From UBA11606 sp049437325 (GTDB taxonomy: Bacteria > Actinomycetota > Acidimicrobiia > Acidimicrobiales > Aldehydirespiratoraceae): a stretch of 64,000 bases of DNA. A program made the position numbers and the translations under genes. The DNA is taken from positions 1 through 64,000 of the forward strand of contig JBMTIM010000010.1 of the NCBI GenBank assembly GCA_049437325.1. Reading direction: 5' to 3'. Shown piece after piece: positions 1-8,804 of the stretch. The notes below the pieces were generated by a model. It did no database searches and was not told the DNA's origin. It saw only the letters and a list, made by a program, of their open reading frames with translations. Position 1 is the first letter of the stretch. Every line of letters starts with the position of its first letter.

Positions 1-323
1 AGATCGACCCGCTTGGTGGTGGGCGGGTTGTGGCTGCTGGCTGCGACCATCTCGCTCTCGGCCAGAAGAACGCTGACGGGCCGATTCCCCTTCTTGATTG
101 CGTGCCGCTTCATGAACCGGTGGAAATCGCCTCGTGCGGCGAGAAGGCCCCCCACCACGGTCGGCGCCTTGAGGGTCACCCCGAGGTTGACATGGGCGAT
201 CACGTCCCGAACCCGCCAACCGTCACACAGCGACGCAGCGTCCCACTCGGCGGCCGAAAGGTCGCACACTGTGTCGAAGAGCGCTGCGCGTTCTTGTTGC
301 AGGGCCGGTTTCTCGTCGATCAT
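1..323 (-). CDS. Mycothiol-dependent maleylpyruvate isomerase-family protein, partial (runs off left edge)
   Basis: Only the N-terminal 107 codons lie in the window; the frame stays open to base 1. Residues 27-45 read WDAASLCDGWRVRDVIAHV, the W-x5-C-x-GW-x2-D-x3-H pattern of the DinB-like mycothiol maleylpyruvate isomerase N-terminal domain. Members are four-helix-bundle, metal-binding cytosolic proteins that often act on mycothiol or its adducts; the substrate here cannot be told. The ATG at 323 is the first start in the frame, and the gene is divergent from the MFS gene at 384. A full-length relative of the same superfamily lies at 16570. The family call is fairly secure; the specific reaction is unknown. 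Confidence 0.75.
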   Translation of the reverse strand, partial: MIDEKPALQQERAALFDTVCDLSAAEWDAASLCDGWRVRDVIAHVNLGVTLKAPTVVGGLLAARGDFHRFMKRHAIKKGNRPVSVLLAESEMVAASSHNPPTTKRVD

Positions 324-383
324 GCGGCCCGATCCTGACAGCGGAACCAGGGTCCTGCAATCACGCCGAGTACGGTCGCAGCG

Positions 384-1634
384 ATGGCAGGTGATCCAGC
401 GGGCATGCGACGTTTCGAGTCGCTGGAACAGCCCGAGTTCCGGCGTCTGTGGTGGGGCGGCCTGTTCGTGTTTCTCGCCATGCAAACCCAGCAGATCGCC
501 CGTAGTTGGCTCGCCTACGAACTGACCGGCACGAACACCGCCCTCGGCGGCGTCCTCATCGGCTTCGGGATCGCCGGCCTCATTGCGATCCCGACCGGGG
601 GTGTGTTGGCCGATCGGGTCAACAAACGCACCATCCTCGTGTCGACGCAGCTGATCAACACGTTCGTTGCGATCTCGATCGCCGTTGCCATCGAAACCGG
701 GGCACTTCGCTACTGGATGATCGTGGTTGCGTCGGTGATCGGAGGCTCGACCATCTCGATCCTGGCACCGGCGCGCATGGCAATGACGGCCGAGATCATC
801 GATCGTGATCGCCTCACCAATGCGATCATGCTCGGCCAGATGTCAGCCCAGGCGAGCCGTGTGGTCGGCCCGGCCGTTGCCGGCTTCCTGATCGGCGTGT
901 CGTTCGTCGGGGCGGAGGGCGTCTACTACCTGAGCGCACTGCTCTCACTCTTCGCAGTTGGTCTCTCGATGGTTCTCCCCCTGGGTGCGCCCCAGCGGCG
1001 CTCCGACCGAAGCCCGATCGAGGATCTCCGCGAGGGAATCCGCTACACCCGAGGCAACCCGGAACTCGTTCGCCTTCTCGTCGCCAGCCTCTTGATCGTC
1101 ATGTTCGGGTTCGCCTATCAGGCCTTTCTGCCATCGATGGTCGCAGACCTGTTCGGTCGCGGCGCCGGCTCACTCGGCGCGATGACCACGGTGGGAGCGG
1201 TTGGCGCGGTGCTCATGTCGATCGTGTTGGCGAACACCCCGCGAGAACGACTGACCGACCTCCAGGGTCAGGCGGCATTCGCACTCGGCGTGACGATCGT
1301 GCTGTTCGCCAGTGCGCCAACCTACGGGCTTGCCCTTGCCGCGATGGCCCTGATCGGGGCGGCAACGTCGGCGTTCCAATCGCTCAACGGTTCGTTGATC
1401 TTGTCGATCGCCGACATGGCCTACCACGGTCGAGTGCAGTCGTTGATCATGTTGAGCTTCTCCGCTTTCGGCCTCGCCGCCCTTCCGTTCGGCATGCTCG
1501 CCGATGCGGTCGGGCTTCGCGAAACCATGGCCGGTATGGGTGTCGTGGTGTGCATCACCGCACTACACAGCCACCTCTGGCGCCGCCGCATCGAAGCGGC
1601 AAAGCTCGGATCGTCCACCCTCGGCACCTTGTGA
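384..1634 (+). CDS. MFS exporter (EntS-like, MFS_3 type)
   Basis: A 416-residue protein with about twelve hydrophobic segments. The short stretch GGVLADRVNKR between segments 2 and 3 matches the MFS signature loop (G-x3-D-R-x-G/N-R/K-R). The N-terminus (FRRLWWGG) and length are typical of the group related to enterobactin exporter EntS and other proton-driven drug or metabolite exporters of the inner membrane. Start ATG at 384 is taken because the preceding 60 bases separate it cleanly from the divergent gene. The SnoaL-like gene follows after 10 bases, so the two are probably co-transcribed. The substrate cannot be inferred. Confidence 0.85.
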   Translation: MAGDPAGMRRFESLEQPEFRRLWWGGLFVFLAMQTQQIARSWLAYELTGTNTALGGVLIGFGIAGLIAIPTGGVLADRVNKRTILVSTQLINTFVAISIAVAIETGALRYWMIVVASVIGGSTISILAPARMAMTAEIIDRDRLTNAIMLGQMSAQASRVVGPAVAGFLIGVSFVGAEGVYYLSALLSLFAVGLSMVLPLGAPQRRSDRSPIEDLREGIRYTRGNPELVRLLVASLLIVMFGFAYQAFLPSMVADLFGRGAGSLGAMTTVGAVGAVLMSIVLANTPRERLTDLQGQAAFALGVTIVLFASAPTYGLALAAMALIGAATSAFQSLNGSLILSIADMAYHGRVQSLIMLSFSAFGLAALPFGMLADAVGLRETMAGMGVVVCITALHSHLWRRRIEAAKLGSSTLGTL

Positions 1635-1644
1635 GGTCTCGACC

Positions 1645-2019
1645 ATGATCATCGACGACAACGACCCTGTTGTGCGCCTGTGGCGCCGGTTGTGGATCGA
1701 CGGCGACCACACTGCGGCCACCGAACTGCTGACCGATCCGTTCGTGCGACACACCATCGAAGGACGAACGGTCGATACGGCCAGCGCTTACGGCCACCAT
1801 GTCTGCACCGTGACCCGCCACCTCAAAGGCACTGACGTGGTGGTTGACCACTTGAGCCACTCCGACGACATCACCCACGTTCGCTTCACGCTCGAAGGCG
1901 TCAACCTCACATCGGGTGAGCCGATCTCGATCGGTTGGATCGCCCAGTACCGAAGCGAGAACGGCCGGATCGCAGAGGCGTGGACGATGCGTCAGACCGA
2001 CTTCTCCTGGCACGACTGA
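1645..2019 (+). CDS. SnoaL-like NTF2-fold protein
   Basis: A 124-residue protein with the alpha+beta cone composition of the SnoaL/NTF2 superfamily: N-terminal helix with a W-x2-L-W-x-D segment, then alternating strands ending in WIAQYRSENGRIAEAWTM, a typical final two-strand hairpin. The frame is open upstream into the MFS gene, but the ATG at 1645 directly after the MFS stop is the sensible start and gives the usual family length (120-140). Such proteins are small cyclases, isomerases or binding proteins; no catalytic assignment is possible. It converges with the SDR gene at 2065. Confidence 0.7.
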   Translation: MIIDDNDPVVRLWRRLWIDGDHTAATELLTDPFVRHTIEGRTVDTASAYGHHVCTVTRHLKGTDVVVDHLSHSDDITHVRFTLEGVNLTSGEPISIGWIAQYRSENGRIAEAWTMRQTDFSWHD

Positions 2020-2064
2020 ACACCAACAACGCTCGTGCGACGGGGGAGCCGCAGGAGCCCGCGA

Positions 2065-2892
2065 TCAGGAGCCGGTGAGCCAGGTCGCCGGGTGCATGTC
2101 GTCGGCGAACATCTTCTGCTGCCAGCGCTGCATACCGGTGATCCACCGGTCGACGTCGTCGCCCTTGCGCCGCACGTACTCTTCGACCTCGGGGTGAGGT
2201 AACACATGGAACCGTTCTTCACGCAACGCTTGCACGACGACCTCGACTGCTTCCTCAGCGGTCAGATGACCGTCGGCACCGGCGACATCGGCACCCCGGG
2301 CCTGCATCGTCGAGGCGTCGGGGCTGTTCACAACGATGTTGGTCTGCACCGCCTGCGGGCACAGCACCGAGACCTTGATCCCCTGATGGCCATGGGTGAT
2401 TGCGATCCACTCGGCGAGCGCCACCGCAGCGTGTTTGGTGACGGCGTAGTGCATCGACCCGAACTGGGAGAGCAAGCCAGCCGCCGACGCTGTGTTGAGC
2501 AGGTAGCCGTGGCCGCGGTCGGCCATGTATGGCACAACGGCCTGCGCCGCGTAGACGTGGGCGAGCACGTGGACCTCCCACATGCGGTTCATGTCCTCGA
2601 CGGGCGCTTCGAGTCCACCGAGGGTCACGTAGCCGGCATTCGACACGAACAGGTCGATCGGGCCGATGTCGCGTTCGGTCGAATCGACAAGCGCCTTGAT
2701 CGCTGCCGCATCGGCGACATCGACCGCGGCTGCCGTGCCGCCGACCGCCTCGGCCACCGCCTGTGCCCCAGCTTCGTCGCGGTCGACGACCACGACGTGG
2801 GCCGCTCCGTCGGCGTGGGCCCGCTCCGCGAGTGCCTTTCCGATACCGCTCGCACCGCCGGTGATGACGATCGTCTTCCCCTCGAGTTCCAT
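2065..2892 (-). CDS. Short-chain dehydrogenase/reductase
   Basis: A 275-residue classical SDR. The N-terminal nucleotide-binding motif is TGGASGIGKA (about residues 11-20), an acidic Asp ends beta-2 (VVVDRDEAG, suggesting NAD preference), NAG occurs mid-domain, and the catalytic pair is YAVTK with an upstream Ser in NTASAAG. SDRs oxidise alcohols or reduce ketones with NAD(P). It is the last gene of the long minus-strand operon that starts at 11156, following the aldo/keto reductase after 40 bases. A role in oxidising the alcohol released by the sulfatase or dehalogenase upstream is plausible but inferred. Confidence 0.9.
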   Translation of the reverse strand: MELEGKTIVITGGASGIGKALAERAHADGAAHVVVVDRDEAGAQAVAEAVGGTAAAVDVADAAAIKALVDSTERDIGPIDLFVSNAGYVTLGGLEAPVEDMNRMWEVHVLAHVYAAQAVVPYMADRGHGYLLNTASAAGLLSQFGSMHYAVTKHAAVALAEWIAITHGHQGIKVSVLCPQAVQTNIVVNSPDASTMQARGADVAGADGHLTAEEAVEVVVQALREERFHVLPHPEVEEYVRRKGDDVDRWITGMQRWQQKMFADDMHPATWLTGS

Positions 2893-2932
2893 GGCGTTGG
2901 AACCTAATCGGGCGTTCGTCGAGCTGTCAGGC

Positions 2933-3859
2933 TCAGAGGGCGCCGAGCTCCTCCCGCTGCTCGGAGGTCATCTGCCAGGCGGCGGCCGCTGCGTTCATGG
3001 CGACCTGTTCGGGCTTCGTCGCGCCGGAGATGACCGAGGTGACCCGATCGTCGGCGACCAGCCATGCGATGGCGGCCTGGAGCAGCGTGTGCCCCGTCGA
3101 CTCGGCCCATGCCCTCATCGCCGCAACCCGCGATGCCCGCTCAGCGTTGAGGAAGCGCTCGGCCCGGTCGCCCATCGACGCAAGCCGCGTGCCCTCGGGG
3201 GCCGCCTCCCCGTACGTGTACTTGCCGGTCAGCACGCCGGACTCGAGCGGGAAGAACGGCACGAAACCGATCGCAAGGCGACCGCACGTGTCGAGCACAC
3301 CGTCGCTCTCGGGGTCGCGGGTGAGCAGGCTGTAGTGGTTCTGCACCGTCTGGAAGCGGGGCATGCCGGGCTCGCACGCGACTTCTTCGGCTTCCTCGAG
3401 TTGTGCGGCATCGAAATTCGAGCAGCCGATCTCGCGCACCTTGCCCTCTGCGACCAGCTCGGCCAAGGCACCCATCGTCTCCGCGATGGGCGTGCGGCCG
3501 TCGGGGCGGTGGTACTGGTAGTGGTCGATGTAGTCGGTGCCGAGGCGGGACAGGCTTGCTTCGACCGCGGTTCGAACGGCTTGGGCCGAACCCGTCGCCG
3601 GATCGTCGTCGGGTGTCGGGAGCATGCCCCACTTGGTGGCGATCAGCACCTCGTCGCGCCGGCCGCGTAGGGCTGCGCCAAGGTATTCCTCGGACCGTCC
3701 GGCGCCGTAGCCCTCGGCCGTGTCGAAGTAGTTGATGCCGGCATCGATCGCGGCATCGACGACGAGCTTGGTCTGGGCCGCGTCGATGCGCATCCCGAAG
3801 TTGTTGCAGCCGAGCCCGACGACCGATGCGTCGAGCTGGCCGATGGAGCGGTAGTGCAT
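2933..3859 (-). CDS. Aldo/keto reductase
   Basis: A 308-residue (alpha/beta)8 barrel NADPH-dependent oxidoreductase. The catalytic Asp and Tyr are in YFDTAEGYGAGRSEEYLG, the Lys is in VLIATKWG and the His is in HYQYHRPD. The C-terminal cofactor segment has SVISGATKPEQV. The frame is open to 4129, inside the sulfatase gene; ATG 3859 is chosen because the protein then begins MHYRSIGQLDASVVGLGC, the standard AKR first strand. It sits 10 bases after the sulfatase stop, in the same operon. The physiological substrate is unknown; an aldehyde or ketone of the same pathway is likely. Confidence 0.9.
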   Translation of the reverse strand: MHYRSIGQLDASVVGLGCNNFGMRIDAAQTKLVVDAAIDAGINYFDTAEGYGAGRSEEYLGAALRGRRDEVLIATKWGMLPTPDDDPATGSAQAVRTAVEASLSRLGTDYIDHYQYHRPDGRTPIAETMGALAELVAEGKVREIGCSNFDAAQLEEAEEVACEPGMPRFQTVQNHYSLLTRDPESDGVLDTCGRLAIGFVPFFPLESGVLTGKYTYGEAAPEGTRLASMGDRAERFLNAERASRVAAMRAWAESTGHTLLQAAIAWLVADDRVTSVISGATKPEQVAMNAAAAAWQMTSEQREELGAL

Positions 3860-3869
3860 ACCGCCGAAC

Positions 3870-6134
3870 CTACTGCCGTGACATCTCCGCAGTTGCGGTC
3901 GCCCTGGTCTCGCTCTCGCTACGGCGGATCGGCAGCTGGATCTCGACCTCGTGCAACGTGCCGGTGAAGGCGTACGGCGCCTCGTACCGATCCGACACAG
4001 CCGAGCCGTGGTCCTGCCCGAGACTCGAACCGACCGACGACACCATGCGCATGTAGAAGCCGATATCGCCGCGTCCACAGGGTTCGCCGTTGATCGAGAT
4101 CTCGCAGAAGCCGGTGGTGCGGCTCTCACGTTCGAGGTGGACGCTCAGCTCGACATCGCCAGCCGGCACGTCGATCATCGACTCGACGATCGTGTGGTCG
4201 TTGAACGAGTTGTAGTCCGCCACGAGCTTGCCGTTCTGTACGAAGACCGAGAAGCCCGAGTTCTCGTTGCCGGTCGCCCAGAGCACACCGTGATCACCGG
4301 GCTCGATGGTCACCCGCGCCGTGAGGTCGAACGAGCGACCCCCGACGGCCGCCGACGGCTGCGAGGGCATCGGTGACATGGGCGGTCGATACACGTAGTG
4401 GCGGTCGGGGCGATGGGGCGAGTGCTCGCTGAGGTGGGGCGCGAACAGTTCGAAGCCGCGATCGTCGAGCGGCAGCACACCGTTGCGTTCCGCCTCCTGC
4501 CACCACAGATCGACGATCGTCGCGAGCATCTCCGGCTCGGCCTCGGCGAGGTCGTCGAGTTCAGAGGGGTCGTTGTCGATCCGGTAGAGCTCCCAGGGTT
4601 CGGTGTCGAAGTCGTCACCCTGGTTGTGTTTGGTGACGCCCTTCCACCAGGCACCGTCGATCTCGGCCACGAGGGCGCGGCTGCCACCGTTCTCGAAGTA
4701 CTGGAGGGTGTTGGCGGCCGGGGCCGCGGCGTCGTGGAGGATCGACCGGAACGAACGGCCGGTAACCGGTAGCTGTGGGATGCCCTTGTAGGTCTCGGGC
4801 GCGGTGACGCCGAGCAGTTCATAGATGGTGGGAGTGACGTCGGAGACGTTGATGAACTGCTTGCGCATCGTGCCCGCCTCCTCGCCGAGGCCCGCGGGCC
4901 AGTGCATGATCATCGGAACGTGGACGCCGCCCTCGTGGGTGTTCTGCTTGTACCACCGGAACGGCGAGTTGCCGGCCTGCGCCCAACCCCACGGGTAGTT
5001 GGTGTGGCTGTGGGGGCCGCCGATGTCGTCGATCCGCTCGACCGCTTCCTGCGGGGTTTCGAGGATCCCGTTGAAGAACTTCATCTCGTGCATGACCCCG
5101 AACGGGCCGCCTTCCTGCGAGGCGCCGTTGTCGGCGAGCACGACGACGATCGTGTTGTCGAGTTCGCCCATGTCGCGAAGCCCGTCGATCAGGCGGCCGA
5201 TCTGATCGTCGGTGTGGTCGAGGAACGCCGCAAACGCCTCCTGAAGACGACAGGCCAGCCGGCGGTCGGCTTCGGGCATCTCGTCCCACGCCGCCACACC
5301 TGGATTGCGCGGAGCGAGCTCGGTGCCGGGCTCGATCACGCCGAGTTCGATCTGGCGTTCGTACCAGCGCTGACGGATGATGTCCCAGCCTTCGTCGTAC
5401 TTGCCTCGGTACTTGTCGAGGTATTCCTGCGGGGCCTGATGCGGCGCATGGGTCGCGCCGAACGGCAGGTAGCCGAAGAACGGCCGATCGGGCCGCACGC
5501 CCTTGCTGTTGCTGATCATCAACAGCAGGTTGTCGACCAGGTCTTCGCTGACGTGGTAGCCGTCCTCGGGACCGGCCGGCGGGTCGACATGGGTGTTGTC
5601 CTGCACTAGCTCGGGATGGAACTGATCGGTCTCACCCTCGAGGAAGCCGTAGAAGCGGTCGAACCCGCGCTGCACCGGCCAATGGTCGAACGGGCCGGCC
5701 GCCGATGTGTCCTGCGTGGGTGCGAGATGCCACTTGCCGGCGCAGAACGTGGCGTAGCCCTCAGCGCTCAGCACCTCGGCGATCGTGGCGGCCGAATGGC
5801 TGATGTAGCCGAGTTGGCTCGGGAACCCGGTTCGCCAGTTCGACACGCCGCGCATGCCGACCGCGTGCTGCGATCGGCCGGTGAGCAGGGCGGCACGTGT
5901 CGGCGAACACAACGGCGTGACGTGGAAGTTGGTGAACTGCACGCCACCGGCACACAGCGCGTCGACGTTGGGCGTGTCGATGTCGGAGCCGTAGCAGCCG
6001 AACTGAGCGAAGCCGAGGTCGTCGATCAACACGATCACGACGTTCGGCGCGTCGTCGCCGGGGTGCGGGGGCTCGATGAAGTGCGGCGTGGAGTCGGCCA
6101 GCGTGCGGCCGATCGTGCCCTGGAACTCGGTCAT
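3870..6134 (-). CDS. Formylglycine-dependent arylsulfatase with C-terminal beta-sandwich
   Basis: A 754-residue type I sulfatase. The metal site begins with IDDLGFAQFG, and the catalytic signature is CSPTRAALLTGRSQ with Cys76, which must be oxidised to formylglycine (by FGE, not in this window). A His/Lys-rich GKWHL segment and a DNGASQEGG segment supply further metal and substrate ligands. The last 150 residues (roughly 600-740) form a separate jelly-roll-like domain (SFDLTARVTIEPGDHGVLWA onward). No signal peptide is visible, so it is probably cytosolic. Sulfatases of this long class hydrolyse aryl or secondary alkyl sulfate esters. A close paralogue lies at 28551. It follows the MBL gene by 35 bases. 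Confidence 0.93.
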   Translation of the reverse strand: MTEFQGTIGRTLADSTPHFIEPPHPGDDAPNVVIVLIDDLGFAQFGCYGSDIDTPNVDALCAGGVQFTNFHVTPLCSPTRAALLTGRSQHAVGMRGVSNWRTGFPSQLGYISHSAATIAEVLSAEGYATFCAGKWHLAPTQDTSAAGPFDHWPVQRGFDRFYGFLEGETDQFHPELVQDNTHVDPPAGPEDGYHVSEDLVDNLLLMISNSKGVRPDRPFFGYLPFGATHAPHQAPQEYLDKYRGKYDEGWDIIRQRWYERQIELGVIEPGTELAPRNPGVAAWDEMPEADRRLACRLQEAFAAFLDHTDDQIGRLIDGLRDMGELDNTIVVVLADNGASQEGGPFGVMHEMKFFNGILETPQEAVERIDDIGGPHSHTNYPWGWAQAGNSPFRWYKQNTHEGGVHVPMIMHWPAGLGEEAGTMRKQFINVSDVTPTIYELLGVTAPETYKGIPQLPVTGRSFRSILHDAAAPAANTLQYFENGGSRALVAEIDGAWWKGVTKHNQGDDFDTEPWELYRIDNDPSELDDLAEAEPEMLATIVDLWWQEAERNGVLPLDDRGFELFAPHLSEHSPHRPDRHYVYRPPMSPMPSQPSAAVGGRSFDLTARVTIEPGDHGVLWATGNENSGFSVFVQNGKLVADYNSFNDHTIVESMIDVPAGDVELSVHLERESRTTGFCEISINGEPCGRGDIGFYMRMVSSVGSSLGQDHGSAVSDRYEAPYAFTGTLHEVEIQLPIRRSESETRATATAEMSRQ

Positions 6135-6169
6135 GGGGTGTCTCCTGTCGATCAGTGCGCGTGCGGCGG

Positions 6170-6991
6170 TCAGATGGTGACGGTGGTGAGGTCGTCGCCA
6201 ATGACGACCTCACCGTCGAAGAACGCGGCGGCTCGCGCGATCCAGTCGGGGTAGTCGGCCGGTTGCGGGGCGGGGACCATGTGGGTCAGCACCAAGCGTT
6301 TCGAACCGACCCGCGACGCCGTCTGGGCCGCGTCGGCGACCCCGGAGTGGTACTCGAGGATGTCCTGGACCCCTTCCATCGGGATCGGTTCGAGGATGTC
6401 GCGCCGCAGCACCGTCTGGACGTACGCGTCGGCATCGCGGGCCAGTTCATCGACGCCATCACACGGCAGCGTGTCGCCGACCAGCGCAGCAATCGCACCC
6501 TCGTGTTCGATGCGGAAACCGATGGTTGGCTTCACCGGCGAGTGCTCGGTCGCTGCAGTGGTGATCTGCACGTCGTTGACCGTGAACGAGTCGCCGGGCT
6601 CGAGGTCGGTGACCTCGTACTGCGGACCGTTGGTCAGGAAGTCGTGATGCTCGACCCGGTACGAGATGTCGGGTTCGAGTGCGTGCATCTGGCGTTCGAC
6701 GAACTGCGTGGTTCCGACCGGACCATAGATCTTCAGGGTCGCGGTCTCCTGCGACATGACCCAGTGCGTGGTGATGACGTCGTTGAGGGCACACACATGG
6801 TCCGAGTGCAGGTGTGTGACGAGGACGGCGGCGAGGAAGGGAGGACCGGACCCCGCACCGGCGAGGCGCATGACGACACCGCGACCGGCATCGACGAGGA
6901 TGTGCGAGTCCCCCGCCTTCACCAGTGTCGAGGGTCCGGCCCGGTTGGGGTCGGGAATCGGCGTGCCGGTGCCGGTGAGAACGATTTCCAT
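6170..6991 (-). CDS. MBL-fold hydrolase (RNase Z-like/arylsulfatase-like)
   Basis: A 273-residue metallo-beta-lactamase-fold protein with the zinc motif THLHSDH (about residues 60-66), a conserved Asp in VDAGRG, a later Asp in ALVGDTLPCDG and a terminal His in VLTHMVP. It resembles the ribonuclease Z/ElaC-like branch, many of whose bacterial members are small-molecule hydrolases or AtsA-like arylsulfatases rather than RNases. Its place between the GST-containing genes and the sulfatase argues for a catabolic hydrolase. Its ATG overlaps the preceding stop by one base (TGATG). A fragment of a second copy lies at 30841, in front of the paralogous sulfatase. Confidence 0.85.
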   Translation of the reverse strand: MEIVLTGTGTPIPDPNRAGPSTLVKAGDSHILVDAGRGVVMRLAGAGSGPPFLAAVLVTHLHSDHVCALNDVITTHWVMSQETATLKIYGPVGTTQFVERQMHALEPDISYRVEHHDFLTNGPQYEVTDLEPGDSFTVNDVQITTAATEHSPVKPTIGFRIEHEGAIAALVGDTLPCDGVDELARDADAYVQTVLRRDILEPIPMEGVQDILEYHSGVADAAQTASRVGSKRLVLTHMVPAPQPADYPDWIARAAAFFDGEVVIGDDLTTVTI

Positions 6992-7623
6992 CAGCTGTCC
7001 TCCTGTGCTGCGTCATGAGCGGCCTTGGTCGCAGGGTGATCGAGTGGCGGTTCGGTGAGCCGGCGCAACCGGTTCCGGAAGGGCCCGTAGCGCCACACCA
7101 TCACCGCCTCGTCCCCACTGCCGTCGAGGTGTCGGGTGACGGCCACGACCTTCTTGTTGAACGGTCGTAGCTTGTGCACGCCGTCCTCCCATGTCGCGGC
7201 CACGCGGATCCGCGGACCGCCGATACCGGCGGTGTCGTCGACACCGTTTTCGAGGGTGCCGTCGCAGAACATGTCATGGACGAGACCACCGGTGGTGATC
7301 GTGATCCGATTCCCGGCCTGTTCGACTCGCTCGACGTGGCCCTTCATGCGGCCCTCGTAGCACTCCCAGACACCGCGCAGGTCGGCCGCGCCGTCGACGA
7401 GCGGCTCGAGGCAGCCATCGAGCGTGCGACTCGGCCAGTCGTTCCACGTCGCATCGGGTGCAGTACGTTCGAGCGGGATGTCCGAAGCGGGTGGCCCCGA
7501 ACCGTCGAGGTCGGGACGGCCATAGTCGGCGGGATTGTGAGGGCGGGCGTACGTTGCGAGCTCGTCGTTGTCGACACCGCCGAACACCTGCTTGAGTACA
7601 GCAACGATCGGGATCTTGGCCAT
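6991..7623 (-). CDS. Conserved hypothetical, possible lipocalin-like protein
   Basis: A 210-residue soluble protein I cannot assign. After a charged N-terminal 60 residues comes a run of alternating short strands (LRGVWECYEGRM, RITITTGGLVHDMFCDGT, IRVAATWEDGVHKL) that could form a small beta-barrel like those of lipocalin-type proteins; this is a shape guess only. The frame extends upstream inside the GST gene, but the ATG at 7623 overlaps the GST stop by one base (TGATG) and marks the start. Translational coupling on both sides makes it an integral member of the dehalogenase/sulfatase operon. No catalytic motif is evident. Confidence 0.65.
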   Translation of the reverse strand: MAKIPIVAVLKQVFGGVDNDELATYARPHNPADYGRPDLDGSGPPASDIPLERTAPDATWNDWPSRTLDGCLEPLVDGAADLRGVWECYEGRMKGHVERVEQAGNRITITTGGLVHDMFCDGTLENGVDDTAGIGGPRIRVAATWEDGVHKLRPFNKKVVAVTRHLDGSGDEAVMVWRYGPFRNRLRRLTEPPLDHPATKAAHDAAQEDS

Positions 7624-8804
7624 CAGGTCTCCTCCGGTCCCCAGACTTCCAGGTTGTTCACGCGCTCGACTCGGCGGATCGTGCGCAGGTCGAGCCAGGG
7701 CTCGAGTCCGCAGGCTCGGAAGACCTCGCGGGCGCGAGCCTGCGCTTCGGGCGCCGCCGCCGCCAAATCGTCGTGCAGTTTCTGCATCAGCCAGAAGCGG
7801 TACGGCATGACGCCTGTGGTCAGCTCGATGCCCCGCCACTCGAAGGTGGCGGTGCCCCGGCCGACGAGCCCCCTTCCACCTTTGAGACCGCGGTCGCCGG
7901 GTCGCTCGAGTCCGTTCGTTCCCGGTTCGATCTGTGGGTTGGCGGCCAAGTAGTCGTTGGCCTCGTCGACGTGAGCAACCAACTCGGGCAGGTACTCGAC
8001 ACTCACGAACCGCATCAGCTCGAGCAGGGTCTCGGGCAAGGTCCCAGAGTCGACGAGCGATCCGTCGTGGTCGGGAAATTCGTGGAGATACGGCTCCGAG
8101 GTGGTCATCCGCTCGACCCAGCGCCCGACCCGCGGCGCCCGCTGCTTGATCAGTGACGCCGGAGCGGGGTCGCGGTACAGATGGGCCCACATCGCGGCGA
8201 TCAAGCCGAAGTCGCCGATCGTCGGACGCCCGCCGAGCAGGTACGGGTGATGCTCGAGGTGAGCGGAGAAGAGGTCGAGGAACTCCTCGAACGCGGCTTC
8301 GATGAGATCTATCGACTCGGGGACGACGCCGAAGGTCACTGCGGCCTTTCGCATCCGGCCACTGTTGTGGAGGAAGCCTTCCTCGTCGTGCGTCCCCGGT
8401 GGGACCAGAACGGAGAACTCGTCGTTGAGAAAGGCGAGGTTTTGGTCGTCGAAGTTCCAGCGGTAGTGCATCGCCGGACGAAGCAGGCCCTCGCCCCCAA
8501 AGACCTCGAAGACATGGCTGATCGCAAGGAGCGTCGGGTCGTCGGGGTAGCTGTCGAACGCCCGAAGCCTCTGCCCCGGCCCGTTCTCGAAGTGGTCGAT
8601 GATGTCGGCGCCGTCCTGAATGACCTCGCCGTCGGGCGTTTCCAACACCGGGATGATCCAGCGCTTGATCTGCGGCACGATCTCCTCGAGGTAGCGCTCA
8701 CACCCGGGCGACAACTCGACGAAGTCGATGCCTTGGCGACGAAGATACGCCCGCGCCTTGCCGGTGTAGAGCGACACCGGAGCGCCGTAAAGGGTGTAGG
8801 TCAT
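7623..8804 (-). CDS. Glutathione S-transferase-like protein with extended C-terminus
   Basis: A 393-residue protein. Residues 1-80 form a thioredoxin-like GST N-terminal domain (MTYTLYGAPVSLYTGKARAY, then IPVLETPDGEVIQDGADI carrying the cis-Pro and the usual Glu/Asp-x-Ser-like loop). An all-helical C-domain follows with YLLGGRPTIGDFGLIAAMW, the GST N-capping region. About 150 further residues extend beyond a typical GST (about 210). GST-fold enzymes in degradation operons often perform thiolytic dehalogenation or ether cleavage; since actinobacteria use mycothiol, the thiol is uncertain. ATG 8804 overlaps the preceding stop by four bases (ATGA). Confidence 0.85.
   Translation of the reverse strand: MTYTLYGAPVSLYTGKARAYLRRQGIDFVELSPGCERYLEEIVPQIKRWIIPVLETPDGEVIQDGADIIDHFENGPGQRLRAFDSYPDDPTLLAISHVFEVFGGEGLLRPAMHYRWNFDDQNLAFLNDEFSVLVPPGTHDEEGFLHNSGRMRKAAVTFGVVPESIDLIEAAFEEFLDLFSAHLEHHPYLLGGRPTIGDFGLIAAMWAHLYRDPAPASLIKQRAPRVGRWVERMTTSEPYLHEFPDHDGSLVDSGTLPETLLELMRFVSVEYLPELVAHVDEANDYLAANPQIEPGTNGLERPGDRGLKGGRGLVGRGTATFEWRGIELTTGVMPYRFWLMQKLHDDLAAAAPEAQARAREVFRACGLEPWLDLRTIRRVERVNNLEVWGPEET

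Noticed and set aside
13..525. Plus-strand frame at the left edge
   Set aside because: It overlaps the MFS gene start and lies opposite a recognisable isomerase-family N-terminus on the minus strand; the translation is Arg/Ser-rich shadow sequence.
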